Positions 1-7,906 of a DNA stretch of 38,459 nt are shown here, one piece after another. The position numbers and the translations under genes were made by a program. The stretch is from positions 1-38,459 of the forward strand of contig CAUJGQ010000075.1 in assembly GCA_963170165.1 (NCBI GenBank). The letters are read 5' to 3'. How positions within the stretch are numbered: the stretch's first letter is position 1; each line of letters begins with the position of its first letter. Source of the DNA: Chloroflexota bacterium (GTDB taxonomy: Bacteria > Chloroflexota > Dehalococcoidia > CAUJGQ01). The notes under the pieces are model-generated. The model was given only the letters and a program-made list of their open reading frames with translations. It made no database searches and was not told the origin of the DNA.

Positions 1-108
1 TTCAACCCCTACTTCGGCGTCTACCAGCTGCAGTTGGTGCAGGTGTTCGTGCCGGTGGTGTTCACCCCGGTCGTCTACGGCTACCCCTACGGCTATCGCG
101 GCTTCTAG
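1..108 (+). CDS. Small aromatic/valine-rich protein (3' part, copy 1 of a tandem pair)
   Basis: The window opens inside a reading frame that stays open from base 1 and stops with TAG at 106-108. It encodes 35 visible residues beginning FNPYFGVYQLQLVQVFVPVV and ending in a Tyr/Gly tail. The start codon lies before the window. The first 23 codons align without gaps to codons of the complete gene at 183-317, with nine synonymous differences and one conservative change (Phe/Tyr). This supports a real protein rather than a chance frame. By comparison only about nine N-terminal residues should be missing. I do not recognise the family. The alternating beta-branched and aromatic residues could suit a beta-strand or a surface-associated peptide, but no function can be assigned. 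Confidence 0.6.
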   Translation, partial: FNPYFGVYQLQLVQVFVPVVFTPVVYGYPYGYRGF

Positions 109-182
109 CGCCGCAGCCGGTCACCCAACACAACAACCCAGGTGGCGTCACCCGCGCCGCGGAGACATAGAGGAGCACGACC

Positions 183-317
183 ATGTGGCAGTGGCAATAT
201 CGGTGGGTGTTCAATCCGTACTTCGGCGTCTATCAGCTCCAGCTGGTGCAGGTGTTCGTGCCAGTGGTCTACACGCCAGTGGTGGTCTACGGCGGCTACG
301 GCTACCCGCGCTTCTAA
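183..317 (+). CDS. 44-residue aromatic/valine-rich protein (copy 2 of a tandem pair)
   Basis: A complete 44-codon gene starts at ATG 183 behind a strong ribosome binding site (GAGGAG at 170-175, seven-base spacer) and ends with TAA at 315-317. The product starts MWQWQYRWVF, continues with the same NPYFGVYQLQLVQVFVPVV core as the upstream copy, and ends in a YGGYGYPRF tail. About a quarter of the residues are aromatic and there is no Cys or acidic residue. It lies 74 bases after copy 1 and is followed 27 bases later by an intrinsic terminator, so the two copies probably share a transcript. The family is unknown to me. The excess of synonymous over amino-acid changes between copies is the main evidence that it is translated and selected. 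Confidence 0.65.
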   Translation: MWQWQYRWVFNPYFGVYQLQLVQVFVPVVYTPVVVYGGYGYPRF

Positions 318-344
318 GCCGGCCGCGTTACGCAGCATCGATGG

Positions 345-371
345 ACACCGCCCCCACGGGCGGTGTTCTTT
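345..371 (+). terminator. Intrinsic terminator after the small-protein pair
   Basis: A perfect 9-bp stem (ACACCGCCC at 345-353 with GGGCGGTGT at 358-366) closes a 4-base CCAC loop and is followed by TCTTT. It sits 27 bases past the stop of the 44-residue gene, and it also separates that unit from the convergent adenosine deaminase gene, which ends at 398. Confidence 0.75.
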
Positions 372-397
372 CGTGTGCGCCGCGCCCAACCCAGCGC

Positions 398-1444
398 TTA
401 CGCTTCGCCATTGACTCCGCGTGCCAGCGTGTCCATCTCCGCCGCATGCGTGGCCAGGAGCGATTGCTTCTCCGCTGCAGGTAGGAAGCTGTGACGCACC
501 CCGTTGAGCAGGATGTCGCGGACGGCGGACAGCGCCAAACCGAACGGCTCCGCCAGCAGTGCGGCCTCGTCGAGCAGCGTGGTGTTGAACAGTGGTGGGT
601 CGTCGCTGTTGATTGTGACCGGCACGCCCGCTGCCAGCAGCGCCGGTAACGGGTGCTGCGCCAGCGACGGTACGACCCCCAGCCGCAGGTTGCTGGTCGG
701 GCAGATGTCGAGCGCGATGCCCGTCCGCGCCAGGTGCGCCACGAGCACGGGATCATCGATGGCGCGGACGCCGTGCTCGATGCGCTCCGCACCCAGCACC
801 CGCAGCGCTCCCCAGACGCTTTCCGGCCCGGCCAGTTCGCCGGCATGGGGGACGCTGTGCATCCCGGCGGTGCGCGCCCGCTCGAAGTACGGGGCGAACA
901 CCTCCGGCGGGTTACCGGGCTCGGTACCACCCAACCCCAACGCCACGACACCATCGGCCATACCGTCCAGCGCCGCCGCCAGTGTCACGTCGCTGTCGCC
1001 GCGAGCCACTGCTGTGCGGTCGCGCACGATGTCAAAGATCCAGTTGATGCGCACGCCGTATTCTGACAGCGCCCGCTCGCGTCCCCGGCGCAGCCCCGCT
1101 GTCCACTCTGCCCGCGGCACGCCCAGCGTGTGATGCATGGAGGGAGAGAAGGTAGCCTCGACGTAGCGCACGTTCTGGCGAGCCTGCTCAGCGGCGAAAG
1201 CTGTCACGATGAGCTCATAGTCGGCGGCGGTGCGCAGGCAGCGGGCGATCGTGACATACACTTCGACAAACCGGGCAAAACTGGTGAAGGTGAACCAGCG
1301 GCGCAGCCCGGCGGCGTCATCGGCTGGCAGGCTGACGTGATTGCGCCGTGCCAGTACGAGCAGCGTCTCCGGCCGGATGGCGCCCTCCAGGTGCACATGT
1401 AGCTCGGCCTTGGGCGCGGCGGCGATAAAGCGGGCGAGGGACAT
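398..1444 (-). CDS. add: Adenosine deaminase
   Basis: The 348-residue product matches the usual length of the zinc-dependent adenosine/AMP deaminase family, which hydrolyses adenosine and deoxyadenosine to inosine and ammonia in purine salvage. Visible motifs are HVHLEG (metal ligands H16 and H18), GLGGTE at about 170-175, the HAGE block (H200 metal ligand, E203 catalytic), the conserved H224 in IEHG, PTSN, and NSDDPP with D281/D282. No signal peptide is present, so it is cytosolic. A TATGCT box on the minus strand (1474-1479) could be the -10 of its promoter; the leader between carries a CAGCGG-type repeat. The gene stands alone. A related specificity (adenine or aminodeoxyfutalosine deaminase) cannot be excluded, but the motif set best fits adenosine deaminase. 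Confidence 0.9.
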   Translation of the reverse strand: MSLARFIAAAPKAELHVHLEGAIRPETLLVLARRNHVSLPADDAAGLRRWFTFTSFARFVEVYVTIARCLRTAADYELIVTAFAAEQARQNVRYVEATFSPSMHHTLGVPRAEWTAGLRRGRERALSEYGVRINWIFDIVRDRTAVARGDSDVTLAAALDGMADGVVALGLGGTEPGNPPEVFAPYFERARTAGMHSVPHAGELAGPESVWGALRVLGAERIEHGVRAIDDPVLVAHLARTGIALDICPTSNLRLGVVPSLAQHPLPALLAAGVPVTINSDDPPLFNTTLLDEAALLAEPFGLALSAVRDILLNGVRHSFLPAAEKQSLLATHAAEMDTLARGVNGEA

Positions 1445-1836
1445 GGCGCGGCTCTCAGCGGCTTTCAGCGGTTAGCATACCGTGCACCGCTGTAGCGCGT
1501 ACGGTGCGGCACGCGCCGGCGCTCGTCGCTGCTCGCCGCCAAAACGAGGGCCGCCGCCCCCGCTGCAGGACAGGGGCGGCGGCCAGAGGGGGAAGGCGGA
1601 GCCGGAATCACCACCGCGGAGGAGGCGGCTACCGCGGTGAGACGTTGGCGCGGCTCACACTCAGAAGCTACACCGCTTGTGTTTCAACAACGTTTCCGGC
1701 GGGTTAACGTTGCCCGGGGCGTCTGGACTTGCTGCGCGGTCCGGCTTCCGCGCAGACGCGGGCATGCGCTGGTAAGGCTCGGTTGCAGCGCCTGCAACAG
1801 CGATCGTACTGGGAACTGACGGCCGGAGCTATGCTG
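1445..1836. other. Structured intergenic region between divergent add and DUF1848 genes
   Basis: This 392-base region has no convincing gene. It holds a minus-strand TATGCT box (1474-1479), a CAGCGG repeat (1451-1476), and a perfect 12-bp GC hairpin (GGCCGCCGCCCC at 1549-1560 with its complement at 1573-1584, 12-base loop). On the minus strand that hairpin is followed by CTCGTTTT, so it could terminate or attenuate transcription entering add. Further along are two short ACCGCGG elements (near 1613-1619 and 1631-1637) and a GTGAG...CTCAC stem. Confidence 0.4.
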
Positions 1837-2829
1837 ATGGCAGACCGCGCGCCGGCCGAGGTGCCGCCCATGCGTGTTATCAGCGCCAGCCGCCGGACAG
1901 ACATCCCCGCCTTCTACAGCCGCTGGTTCATGAACCGGGTGCGGGCGGGTTACTGCCACTGGCTCAACCCCTTCGGCGGACAGGTCCAGCGTGTCTCGCT
2001 AGCGCCGAATGACGTGCTGGCCGTCGTGTTTTGGACACGCAGCTTCCGGCCGCTGCTGCCGCACGTGCCCGAGCTGCGGGAGCGCGGGCTGCCCTGCTAC
2101 GTCCATACCTCGCTCACCGGCTACCCGCGTGAGCTGGAGACGCACAACCCGCCGCTCGATGCCGCCGTCGCCTCCTTCCGCGAGACAGCCGCCGCCATCG
2201 GGTCGCAGTTCGTACATTGGCGCTATGACCCGATTGTCATCAGCGCGCGCACGCCCGCCGCCTACCACATCGAGCAGTTCGATCGCATCAGCGAGCGGCT
2301 AGCTGGGTCCACCAGCCGCTGCTATTTCTCGTTTGTAGACCGCTACGGCAAGACGGAGCGTGGCCTCGCGCGGGTGGAGCGCGAGCACGGGTTGGGACTG
2401 GTGGATCCCACTCGCGACGAGCAGCGGGCGCTGGTCCACCGGCTGCGCGACATCGCTGCCCGGCGCGGTATCACCCTGTACGCCTGCTGCGAGAGCGGAC
2501 TGGTGGGAGACGGCATCAAAGAGTCCAGGTGCATCGACCTGGATACGGTGAAGCTGTTGCGCCGTGGGCGTGACCTCACGCTCAAGCGTGCGCCTACCCG
2601 GGCAGCCTGTGGCTGTGTTGAGGCGGTGGACATCGGCGCGTACGACCTGTGCCTGTTCGGCTGCGCCTACTGCTACGCCACCAACAGCCGCGCCGCTGCC
2701 GAGCGCCGCCACCGCGAGCATGACCCCGAGGACAGCCTCCTCTGGCGGCCCGCTGCCCTCCGCGGCGTGGATCTGTCAACGCGCGAGTTGCGGTCCAAAG
2801 CCCGGTCACCGTTGCCCCTGTTCACCTAG
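1837..2829 (+). CDS. DUF1848 family protein
   Basis: The protein carries the DUF1848 N-terminal signature VISASRRTDIPAFYSRWF (about residues 14-31) followed by NPF, WTRSF and FVHWRYDP blocks. I chose ATG 1837 because GGAG at 1825-1828 lies eight bases upstream; ATG 1870 (MRVISASRR) would also keep the whole domain, and the open frame runs further upstream to 1729. The result is 330 residues, near the family's usual length of about 300. The C-terminal part contains CGC (C258, C260) and CLFGCAYC, a CxxxCxxC arrangement at C272/C276/C279 that resembles the 4Fe-4S site of radical SAM enzymes. The function is not established, and a metal or Fe-S cofactor is inference. It is a single gene with a terminator-like hairpin directly after it. 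Confidence 0.85.
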   Translation: MADRAPAEVPPMRVISASRRTDIPAFYSRWFMNRVRAGYCHWLNPFGGQVQRVSLAPNDVLAVVFWTRSFRPLLPHVPELRERGLPCYVHTSLTGYPRELETHNPPLDAAVASFRETAAAIGSQFVHWRYDPIVISARTPAAYHIEQFDRISERLAGSTSRCYFSFVDRYGKTERGLARVEREHGLGLVDPTRDEQRALVHRLRDIAARRGITLYACCESGLVGDGIKESRCIDLDTVKLLRRGRDLTLKRAPTRAACGCVEAVDIGAYDLCLFGCAYCYATNSRAAAERRHREHDPEDSLLWRPAALRGVDLSTRELRSKARSPLPLFT

Positions 2830-2837
2830 CCATTGAC

Positions 2838-2893
2838 CGGCACGCGCAGGTGGCACGTGCCGTTCTTCCTCGCTGGTCCGTCAACAAGCGAGG
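2838..2893. terminator. Convergent terminator region between DUF1848 and amidase genes
   Basis: For the plus strand, CGGCACG (2838-2844) pairs with CGTGCCG (2856-2862) and is followed by TTCTTCCT. Overlapping it, CCTCGCT (2868-2874) pairs with AGCGAGG (2887-2893), which would serve the amidase transcript from the other side, though without a clear U tract. Confidence 0.5.
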
Positions 2894-2916
2894 GGACCGG
2901 AGGGTAAGGTGCGGCG

Positions 2917-4374
2917 CTACTCCAGCACCGGCGGCCGGCGGTGCTGGGTGGCCCGTTCGTAGGCGTAGGCCAGGCGCAGCAGCGCCGCCTCGCTCCACTC
3001 CGGTCCGAGCAGCTCCAGGCCCACCGGCAGGCCGCCATCCGTGAAGCCGGCCGGGACGGTGAGCGCCGGCAGGCCGCTGTGCGCGCTCAGCCGGCAGTTA
3101 ACGCCCGGCTGCGGCCCGGCGCCGATGGCCACCGCCTCACGCTGCACGCTGGGGTAGGCGAGCGCATCGAGCTGGTGATCAGCCAAGAGCGCCAGCGCGG
3201 CCGACCGCACCTCAGTACGGCGCGCCAGCTTCTCTGTGTATTCCGGCGTGTCTATGTCCGTTGCCTGGGTCAGCAGCAGCACCCCTTCGATGCCGGGGTG
3301 GTACCGGCCGGAGCTGATGATCTCGTCCAGGTTGCGGACGGGAGCCGTCGGGCGCGAGGCCAGGTAGGCGTTGAGATCCGCCTTGAACTCATCGCGGATC
3401 ACGCTGGAGTAGCTGCCCGCGGTTAGATCCGGCAAGGACGGCAGGCTGATCTCGACGACCTCGGCGCCGGCGGCACGCAGGCCGGCAGCGGCGCGGCGGA
3501 TGACAGCGGTGACCGGCTCCTCCTCCGGACCGCTCCCCACCAGCTCGGTGAACAGGCCAATGCGGGCGCCTTGCAGTCCGTCCTCCCGCAGCGCAGCGGC
3601 GTACGGCGTGACATGGCCGCCGGCGGCGGCCGTGGTTGGGTCGGCCGGGTCGAATCCGGCCAGCACATCCAACAGCACCGCAATATCGGTGACGGTGCGC
3701 GCCATCGGGCCGCCGGTGTCCTGGGTGTGGGACAGCGGGATGATGCCGGCGCGGGAGAGCAGCCCTTGGGTGGGCCGCAGCCCTGCCAAGTTGTTGTGGG
3801 CGGAGGGCACGCGTACGGAGCCACAGGTGTCGCTGCCCATCCCCGCCGCGGCGAAACCTGCCGCCACGGCCGCGCCGGTGCCGCCGCTGGAGCCACCCGG
3901 CACACGGTCTAGCGCGTACGGATTGCGCGTCTGACCGAACAGTGAGCCGTACGTCTCCCAGCTCCACGCCCACTCGTGCATCGTCGCCTTGGCGAGGATG
4001 ATGGCGCCCGCCGCCCGCAGCCGGGCGACGAGGGTAGCGTCGTTGGGCGGAATCCAGCCCTTGAGCAGGATCGAGCCGGCGGCGGTCTGCATATCAGCGG
4101 TTTCGTAGTTGTCCTTGACGATGATGGGGATGCCGTGCAGCGGGCCACGCGGACCGCGCTGCTGCCGCTCGGCATCGAGGGCATCGGCCTGGGCGAGGGC
4201 GTCGGGGCTGAGGGCGCTGACCGCGTTGAGCGCCGGCCCCTGCTGGTCGTATGCGGCGATACGCGCCAGGTACATTTCGACTAGCACCCGTGAGGTGACG
4301 TGTCCGGCGGTGAGCGCCGCTTGCATCTCGGGGATGGTCGCTTCCAGCAGAGCGTCTGCCCGCATCATCGCCAT
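2917..4374 (-). CDS. Amidase signature family protein
   Basis: This is a Ser-cisSer-Lys amidohydrolase of the amidase signature family, which cleaves amide bonds; the substrate is unknown. Counting from ATG 4374, the catalytic Lys is K87 in IVKDNYE, the cis-Ser is S163 in PGGSSGG, and the nucleophile is S186 in SDTCGSVRVPS (a Cys replaces the usual second Gly). The 485-residue length is typical. I chose 4374 because AGGAGGA sits six bases upstream. An in-frame ATG at 4503 overlaps the upstream stop as ATGA and would add 43 residues resembling a weak signal peptide (CLAALLWVSGHAAGA), but it has no ribosome binding site. The gene is last in a minus-strand run with a phosphatase-like gene and a dipeptidase-like gene, which suits a peptide or amide catabolic setting but does not prove one. 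Confidence 0.88.
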   Translation of the reverse strand: MAMMRADALLEATIPEMQAALTAGHVTSRVLVEMYLARIAAYDQQGPALNAVSALSPDALAQADALDAERQQRGPRGPLHGIPIIVKDNYETADMQTAAGSILLKGWIPPNDATLVARLRAAGAIILAKATMHEWAWSWETYGSLFGQTRNPYALDRVPGGSSGGTGAAVAAGFAAAGMGSDTCGSVRVPSAHNNLAGLRPTQGLLSRAGIIPLSHTQDTGGPMARTVTDIAVLLDVLAGFDPADPTTAAAGGHVTPYAAALREDGLQGARIGLFTELVGSGPEEEPVTAVIRRAAAGLRAAGAEVVEISLPSLPDLTAGSYSSVIRDEFKADLNAYLASRPTAPVRNLDEIISSGRYHPGIEGVLLLTQATDIDTPEYTEKLARRTEVRSAALALLADHQLDALAYPSVQREAVAIGAGPQPGVNCRLSAHSGLPALTVPAGFTDGGLPVGLELLGPEWSEAALLRLAYAYERATQHRRPPVLE

Positions 4375-4499
4375 GCCTGTTCCTCCTGTGGCCGGTATCT
4401 GGGGGGATCGGTGCGCCTGGTGAAGCCTAGCGCCGGCGGCGTGCCCTGATACCCACAGCAGCGCTGCCAGGCACGACCGCATGACCAGCTGTTGCACGT

Positions 4500-4928
4500 T
4501 CATCGCTCGGCGTTGATCGTGCCGAAGCGGCGGCGCTGGATGTGGTCCAGGATGCGGCCGGTGCGGTCCATGCCGGCGCTACAGTGAATCAGCACCGGCT
4601 TGGGCAAGCGCTCGAACGCCTGCCAGGCGGCCTCCAGCTGCGCCGGGGTATAGGGATGGGTTTGGCCGTCGGGCGTGGGGATATGCGCCACGGCAAACCC
4701 GGCGGCGGCGTAATGACCAAGCAGTCCGTCCGGCAGCGTGCGCTGATACAGGAACAGCTGGTCTTCGTCCAGCAGGCAGAGGATCGAGGCGACGCCCATC
4801 CCCTGCACCCGTGCTACCCAGGCATCGACCCGCGCGCGCGGCACCGAGAACTCCATCCCCGAAGCAAAACCGGGGCGCGCCGCTCGCGCCAGTACCCCTT
4901 CTTCCACCCACTGCACCCAGACGGACAT
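4500..4928 (-). CDS. Tyrosine/dual-specificity phosphatase-like protein
   Basis: The 142-residue product carries the cysteine-phosphatase P-loop HCSAGMDRTG with C116 and R122 (CX5R), which forms a phosphocysteine intermediate in this superfamily. D87 in TPDG is a plausible general acid at the usual distance. The protein is small and has no export signal. ATG 4928 has GAGAG five bases upstream; ATG 4943 is an alternative adding five residues. It lies between the dipeptidase-like gene (about 80 bases upstream) and the amidase gene and is probably co-transcribed. The substrate (phosphotyrosine, another phosphate ester or a small molecule) cannot be told from sequence. Confidence 0.8.
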   Translation of the reverse strand: MSVWVQWVEEGVLARAARPGFASGMEFSVPRARVDAWVARVQGMGVASILCLLDEDQLFLYQRTLPDGLLGHYAAAGFAVAHIPTPDGQTHPYTPAQLEAAWQAFERLPKPVLIHCSAGMDRTGRILDHIQRRRFGTINAER

Positions 4929-5006
4929 GATGGCTCTCAGCATGTAGCGGTCAGCTTTCAGCGTACGGCACGCGCATCTTTCGCGTACGCCGTGGCCGGC
5001 TAACCG

Positions 5007-6101
5007 CTACGTCCACACCTGCTCAAAGACGCGCAGGAAGTTCCCGCCGAGGATGCCGTGCACATCCTCGTCACGGTAGCCACGCGCAAGCAGCCGCTCG
5101 GCTAGATTCAGCACCTGGGAATAGCAGTTGAAGTCGCGCAGGGCGCGGCGGGGCGAGCGGACATCGGCGGTGATCAGCCGCGCGTAGCGTGCGCCCGCCG
5201 GTGCATAGGCGGGGGCGCCCCAGGGCTCCGGCGCATGCAGCGGATAGGTGCCGAGGCTCATATCCGTGCCAATGCCGATGTGGCGGGTGGAGCTTGTCAT
5301 CTGCGCCAGGTAGTCGATATGGGTCACCAGGTCATCGACCGACGGTTGCTCGTCGCGGTCGTCGGTCAGAAGAAACGGTCCAAAGTTGGAGACGCCGATC
5401 ACGCCGCCGGTCGCCACGCAGGCGCGGATCTGCTCGTTGGTGACGTTGCGCGGGCCGGGGCAGAGCTGGTCAACATTGGCGTGGGTAAACACCACGGGCC
5501 GGCTGCTGCGCTCCATCATGTCCAGCGTGGTGCGGCGGCCAACGTGCGCGCCATCCAGCAGCAGGCCGAGGCGGTTGCACTCATCCACCACCCGTTCACC
5601 GAAGCGGGTAAGGCCGCTGTCCTCGCGGTCCAGGCAGCCGGCGCCGATGTGGTTGGTGGCGTTGTACACGGGCAGCATCACCCGCAGCCCCAGCCGGTAC
5701 AGCGCCTCGATGCGGTGCAGCTGCCGCCCGATCCAATCACCATCCTGCGCGCACAGGAAGAACGCGGCCCGTCCCTCCATGCGGGCGCGGCGGATGTCAT
5801 CCGCGGTCACCGCCACCAACACGTTTGGGTGCAGGCGCGCCATCAGGTGGAAGAACATCACGTCATCCACTGCCCGTTCAAAGGTGCTATCCGCCGTGCG
5901 GCCGGTATCGACCTCCGAAGTACGGGGCAGGATGGCGGTGACACCGTAGGCAGTGACGCCGTGCCGGTGGGCGTTGGCGTAGTCCGCGTCGCGCCACGCC
6001 TGCATACAGGCATCGACAAACAGATACGGGATGGGCGCATCGAGCAGCGGATGGAAGCCCTTGTTGTCCCGGGCGAGTGGATCGGGGGCGGCATGTGTCA
6101 T
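5007..6101 (-). CDS. Membrane dipeptidase (peptidase M19) family protein, divergent metal site
   Basis: The 364-residue protein follows the M19 dipeptidase fold through most of its length: DSGLTRFGERVVDECNRLG (161-179), GAHVGRR (H186), FTHAN (H207), LCPGPRNVTNEQIRA (213-227), GGVIGVSNFGPF, HIGIGTDMSLG (D280) and C-terminal GGNFLRVF. Classical members use two zinc ions to cleave dipeptides. Here the N-terminal HxD ligand pair appears as VDACMQAW (29-36), and the usual bridging Glu segment reads FLCAQDGDW (115-123), so several metal ligands look replaced. No signal peptide is visible. It may be a subfamily with altered chemistry rather than a standard dipeptidase. GGAG lies a few bases before ATG 6101. 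It is flanked on the same strand by the beta-helix gene and the phosphatase gene. Confidence 0.82.
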   Translation of the reverse strand: MTHAAPDPLARDNKGFHPLLDAPIPYLFVDACMQAWRDADYANAHRHGVTAYGVTAILPRTSEVDTGRTADSTFERAVDDVMFFHLMARLHPNVLVAVTADDIRRARMEGRAAFFLCAQDGDWIGRQLHRIEALYRLGLRVMLPVYNATNHIGAGCLDREDSGLTRFGERVVDECNRLGLLLDGAHVGRRTTLDMMERSSRPVVFTHANVDQLCPGPRNVTNEQIRACVATGGVIGVSNFGPFLLTDDRDEQPSVDDLVTHIDYLAQMTSSTRHIGIGTDMSLGTYPLHAPEPWGAPAYAPAGARYARLITADVRSPRRALRDFNCYSQVLNLAERLLARGYRDEDVHGILGGNFLRVFEQVWT

Positions 6102-6161
6102 GGCGGCGGCTCCTGCGTTGCGTGTGAGCGTACCCTGCTTTCCCCGTTGCCGCGAGCGCGG

Positions 6162-7820
6162 TCAGCCGCCGGCTGGCAGCTGCACGCTGCCGCCGCAGAC
6201 CGCCGGACTGTCGCTGCGGTTACCGCGCAGGTCGTTGCCGCCGGCCTCCACCGCCGATCCGGCAAACACGCACAGCCCCCAGTTGCCGTTGTCCAGGATG
6301 CGGCTGTCGTGGACCTGGCCGGTGGAGCGGTTGACGTAGGCGACGCCGATATCGCGGTTGGCCTCCACCGTCACGCGCAGCAGCGACATGCGTGAGCCCT
6401 GCGCCAGCAGGCCGCCGCCCAGCACCGGCGCCGCATCTGCGCTGCCCAGCACCGCGCCTTGCAGCGGCCGTGTACCGCGGATGACCGTGTCTTGCACGGT
6501 CCCCTCGGCGGCGCGGATGACCTCGCGACGGGGGTCCGGGAAGGCGCGGTACTCGATGGCGTGCTCGGCGTTGTCCTCGAAGGTGGCGCCAGCGATGTCC
6601 ACCGTCGCACCCCAGGCAAACATCCCCGTCAGCTCGCAGCGGGTGAAACGGCTCTCGCGAATCTCCGCCCGGCTGCCAGGAAAGAACACCAGGCAGGGAC
6701 CCTGTGTGTCCGCCATGTGCAGCCGCTCTAGCGTGACGCGGGCGGTGCTGATCTGTCCTGGTAGGTCGTCATAGAAGCACGGCGGGATCTCCAGCGAGGC
6801 GGGAGGGAGGTCGGCGCAGCCTGCCACACCGGCGAATAGCCCCGCAGCCACCACCCGTTCGATGCGGCTGTCACGCAAGGTGAACGGTCCCGGGCCGTTG
6901 ATCAGCGACACGCCTGTCCCCTTCGCGTCCAGCACGTACATACCACTGCCATTCACCGTTGCGCCGCGCTGCACCAGCAGCCCCACCCCCGTGCTGTTGA
7001 GGATGCCGACATCGGTCAGTGTGGCCGGGGTGTTGTGGTCCAGGTGCAGACCGAAGACGGCGGTGTCGATGCGGACGCGCTGCATCGTGAGCGCGCGGGC
7101 GTTGGCGACATAGATTCCGGCAGGCGTGCCACCGTGGACGGTGACATCGATGAGGGTGAAGGCCGCGTTGCCGTTGAGCACCAACGCCTCCCCCTTCGTG
7201 CCCGGCAGCGCCCCGCTGATGGCGGCCCGCCGCAGTGTCAGTCCTCCCGGCTGGTCGACGGCGGCCACGCCGATACCGCGATGCTCCTCCACCGTCAGCC
7301 GATCCGCAGCGACCGAAGCCGCTCGTCGCACCAGCAGGCCGAACTCGGCCGTCTCGCGGAAGTTGACCTCCACCAGCTCGGCGGTGGCGCCACCCTCCAG
7401 GTGCACACCGATGGCGGACTGCTCCACCTCCACCTTCTCCAGGCGCAGCCCGCGCACGCGGGAGGCGTACAGCCCGGCGGGGTTGCCGCCGCGTAGCGTC
7501 AAGTCTCGGAGGGTGATGCGCTCGCTGGTCATCAGGTCCACGGTGTTGCGGCGGACAGACTCGATCACAGTCTGGCCTGCCCCATCCCCGGCCAGTGTCA
7601 CCCCGGGGCGCAACGTGGCCACGGAGAAGCCAGGATAGGTACCGGCGGTCAGGCAGACGGTGGCATCTGCCGGGGCGTCGAGCAGCGCCCGGCCGATATC
7701 ACCGCCGGGCGGGACGGTCATGGTGCATGGGCCGGATGCCGGCGAATGGCGCGCCCGCAGCCAGCCCAGCGCGCCGCCCAGCCCCAGCACCGCGATCAGC
7801 AGCACCCCGGCCAGCTTCAT
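6162..7820 (-). CDS. Exported right-handed parallel beta-helix repeat protein
   Basis: The 552-residue product starts with a signal peptide or anchor (MKLAGVLLIAVLGLGGALGW). After a Pro-rich linker it has a PPGGDIGRALLDAPADATVCLTAGTY-type opening, as in proteins with pectate-lyase-like helices. From about residue 75 onward it shows many imperfect 20-24-residue rungs (for example ITLRDLTLRGGNPAGLYAS and LTMQRVRIDTAVFGLHLD), the pattern of PbH1 repeats. Four Cys occur in the C-terminal half. These folds often bind or cleave polysaccharides, but no catalytic site is recognisable, so a surface scaffold or carbohydrate-binding role is only inference. It is the first gene of the minus-strand run leading to the amidase. 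Confidence 0.82.
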   Translation of the reverse strand: MKLAGVLLIAVLGLGGALGWLRARHSPASGPCTMTVPPGGDIGRALLDAPADATVCLTAGTYPGFSVATLRPGVTLAGDGAGQTVIESVRRNTVDLMTSERITLRDLTLRGGNPAGLYASRVRGLRLEKVEVEQSAIGVHLEGGATAELVEVNFRETAEFGLLVRRAASVAADRLTVEEHRGIGVAAVDQPGGLTLRRAAISGALPGTKGEALVLNGNAAFTLIDVTVHGGTPAGIYVANARALTMQRVRIDTAVFGLHLDHNTPATLTDVGILNSTGVGLLVQRGATVNGSGMYVLDAKGTGVSLINGPGPFTLRDSRIERVVAAGLFAGVAGCADLPPASLEIPPCFYDDLPGQISTARVTLERLHMADTQGPCLVFFPGSRAEIRESRFTRCELTGMFAWGATVDIAGATFEDNAEHAIEYRAFPDPRREVIRAAEGTVQDTVIRGTRPLQGAVLGSADAAPVLGGGLLAQGSRMSLLRVTVEANRDIGVAYVNRSTGQVHDSRILDNGNWGLCVFAGSAVEAGGNDLRGNRSDSPAVCGGSVQLPAGG

Positions 7821-7906
7821 CGTCGCCGCTCCTCACCGGCCACCGCGTGGCGGCCGCCGCCTGCCGCGGGTGCGTCCCATCCTACGCTGCGCTACCATAG
7901 CAGGGT

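Noticed and set aside
1585-1670. T-box riboswitch-like ACCGCGG words near the 12-bp hairpin
   Set aside because: On the plus strand the words read GGCGGCTACCGCGG and not the TGGNACCGCG needed to pair with the tRNA end, no specifier stem is visible, and neither neighbouring gene is a typical T-box target.
1729-1836. Longer DUF1848 start at 1729
   Set aside because: The added residues are not part of the family and there is no ribosome binding site; GGAG fits ATG 1837.
5235-6395. Plus-strand frame of 386 codons opposite the dipeptidase-like gene
   Set aside because: Its His/Gln/Gly-rich product is typical of antisense frames of such genes and it crosses two genes on the other strand.
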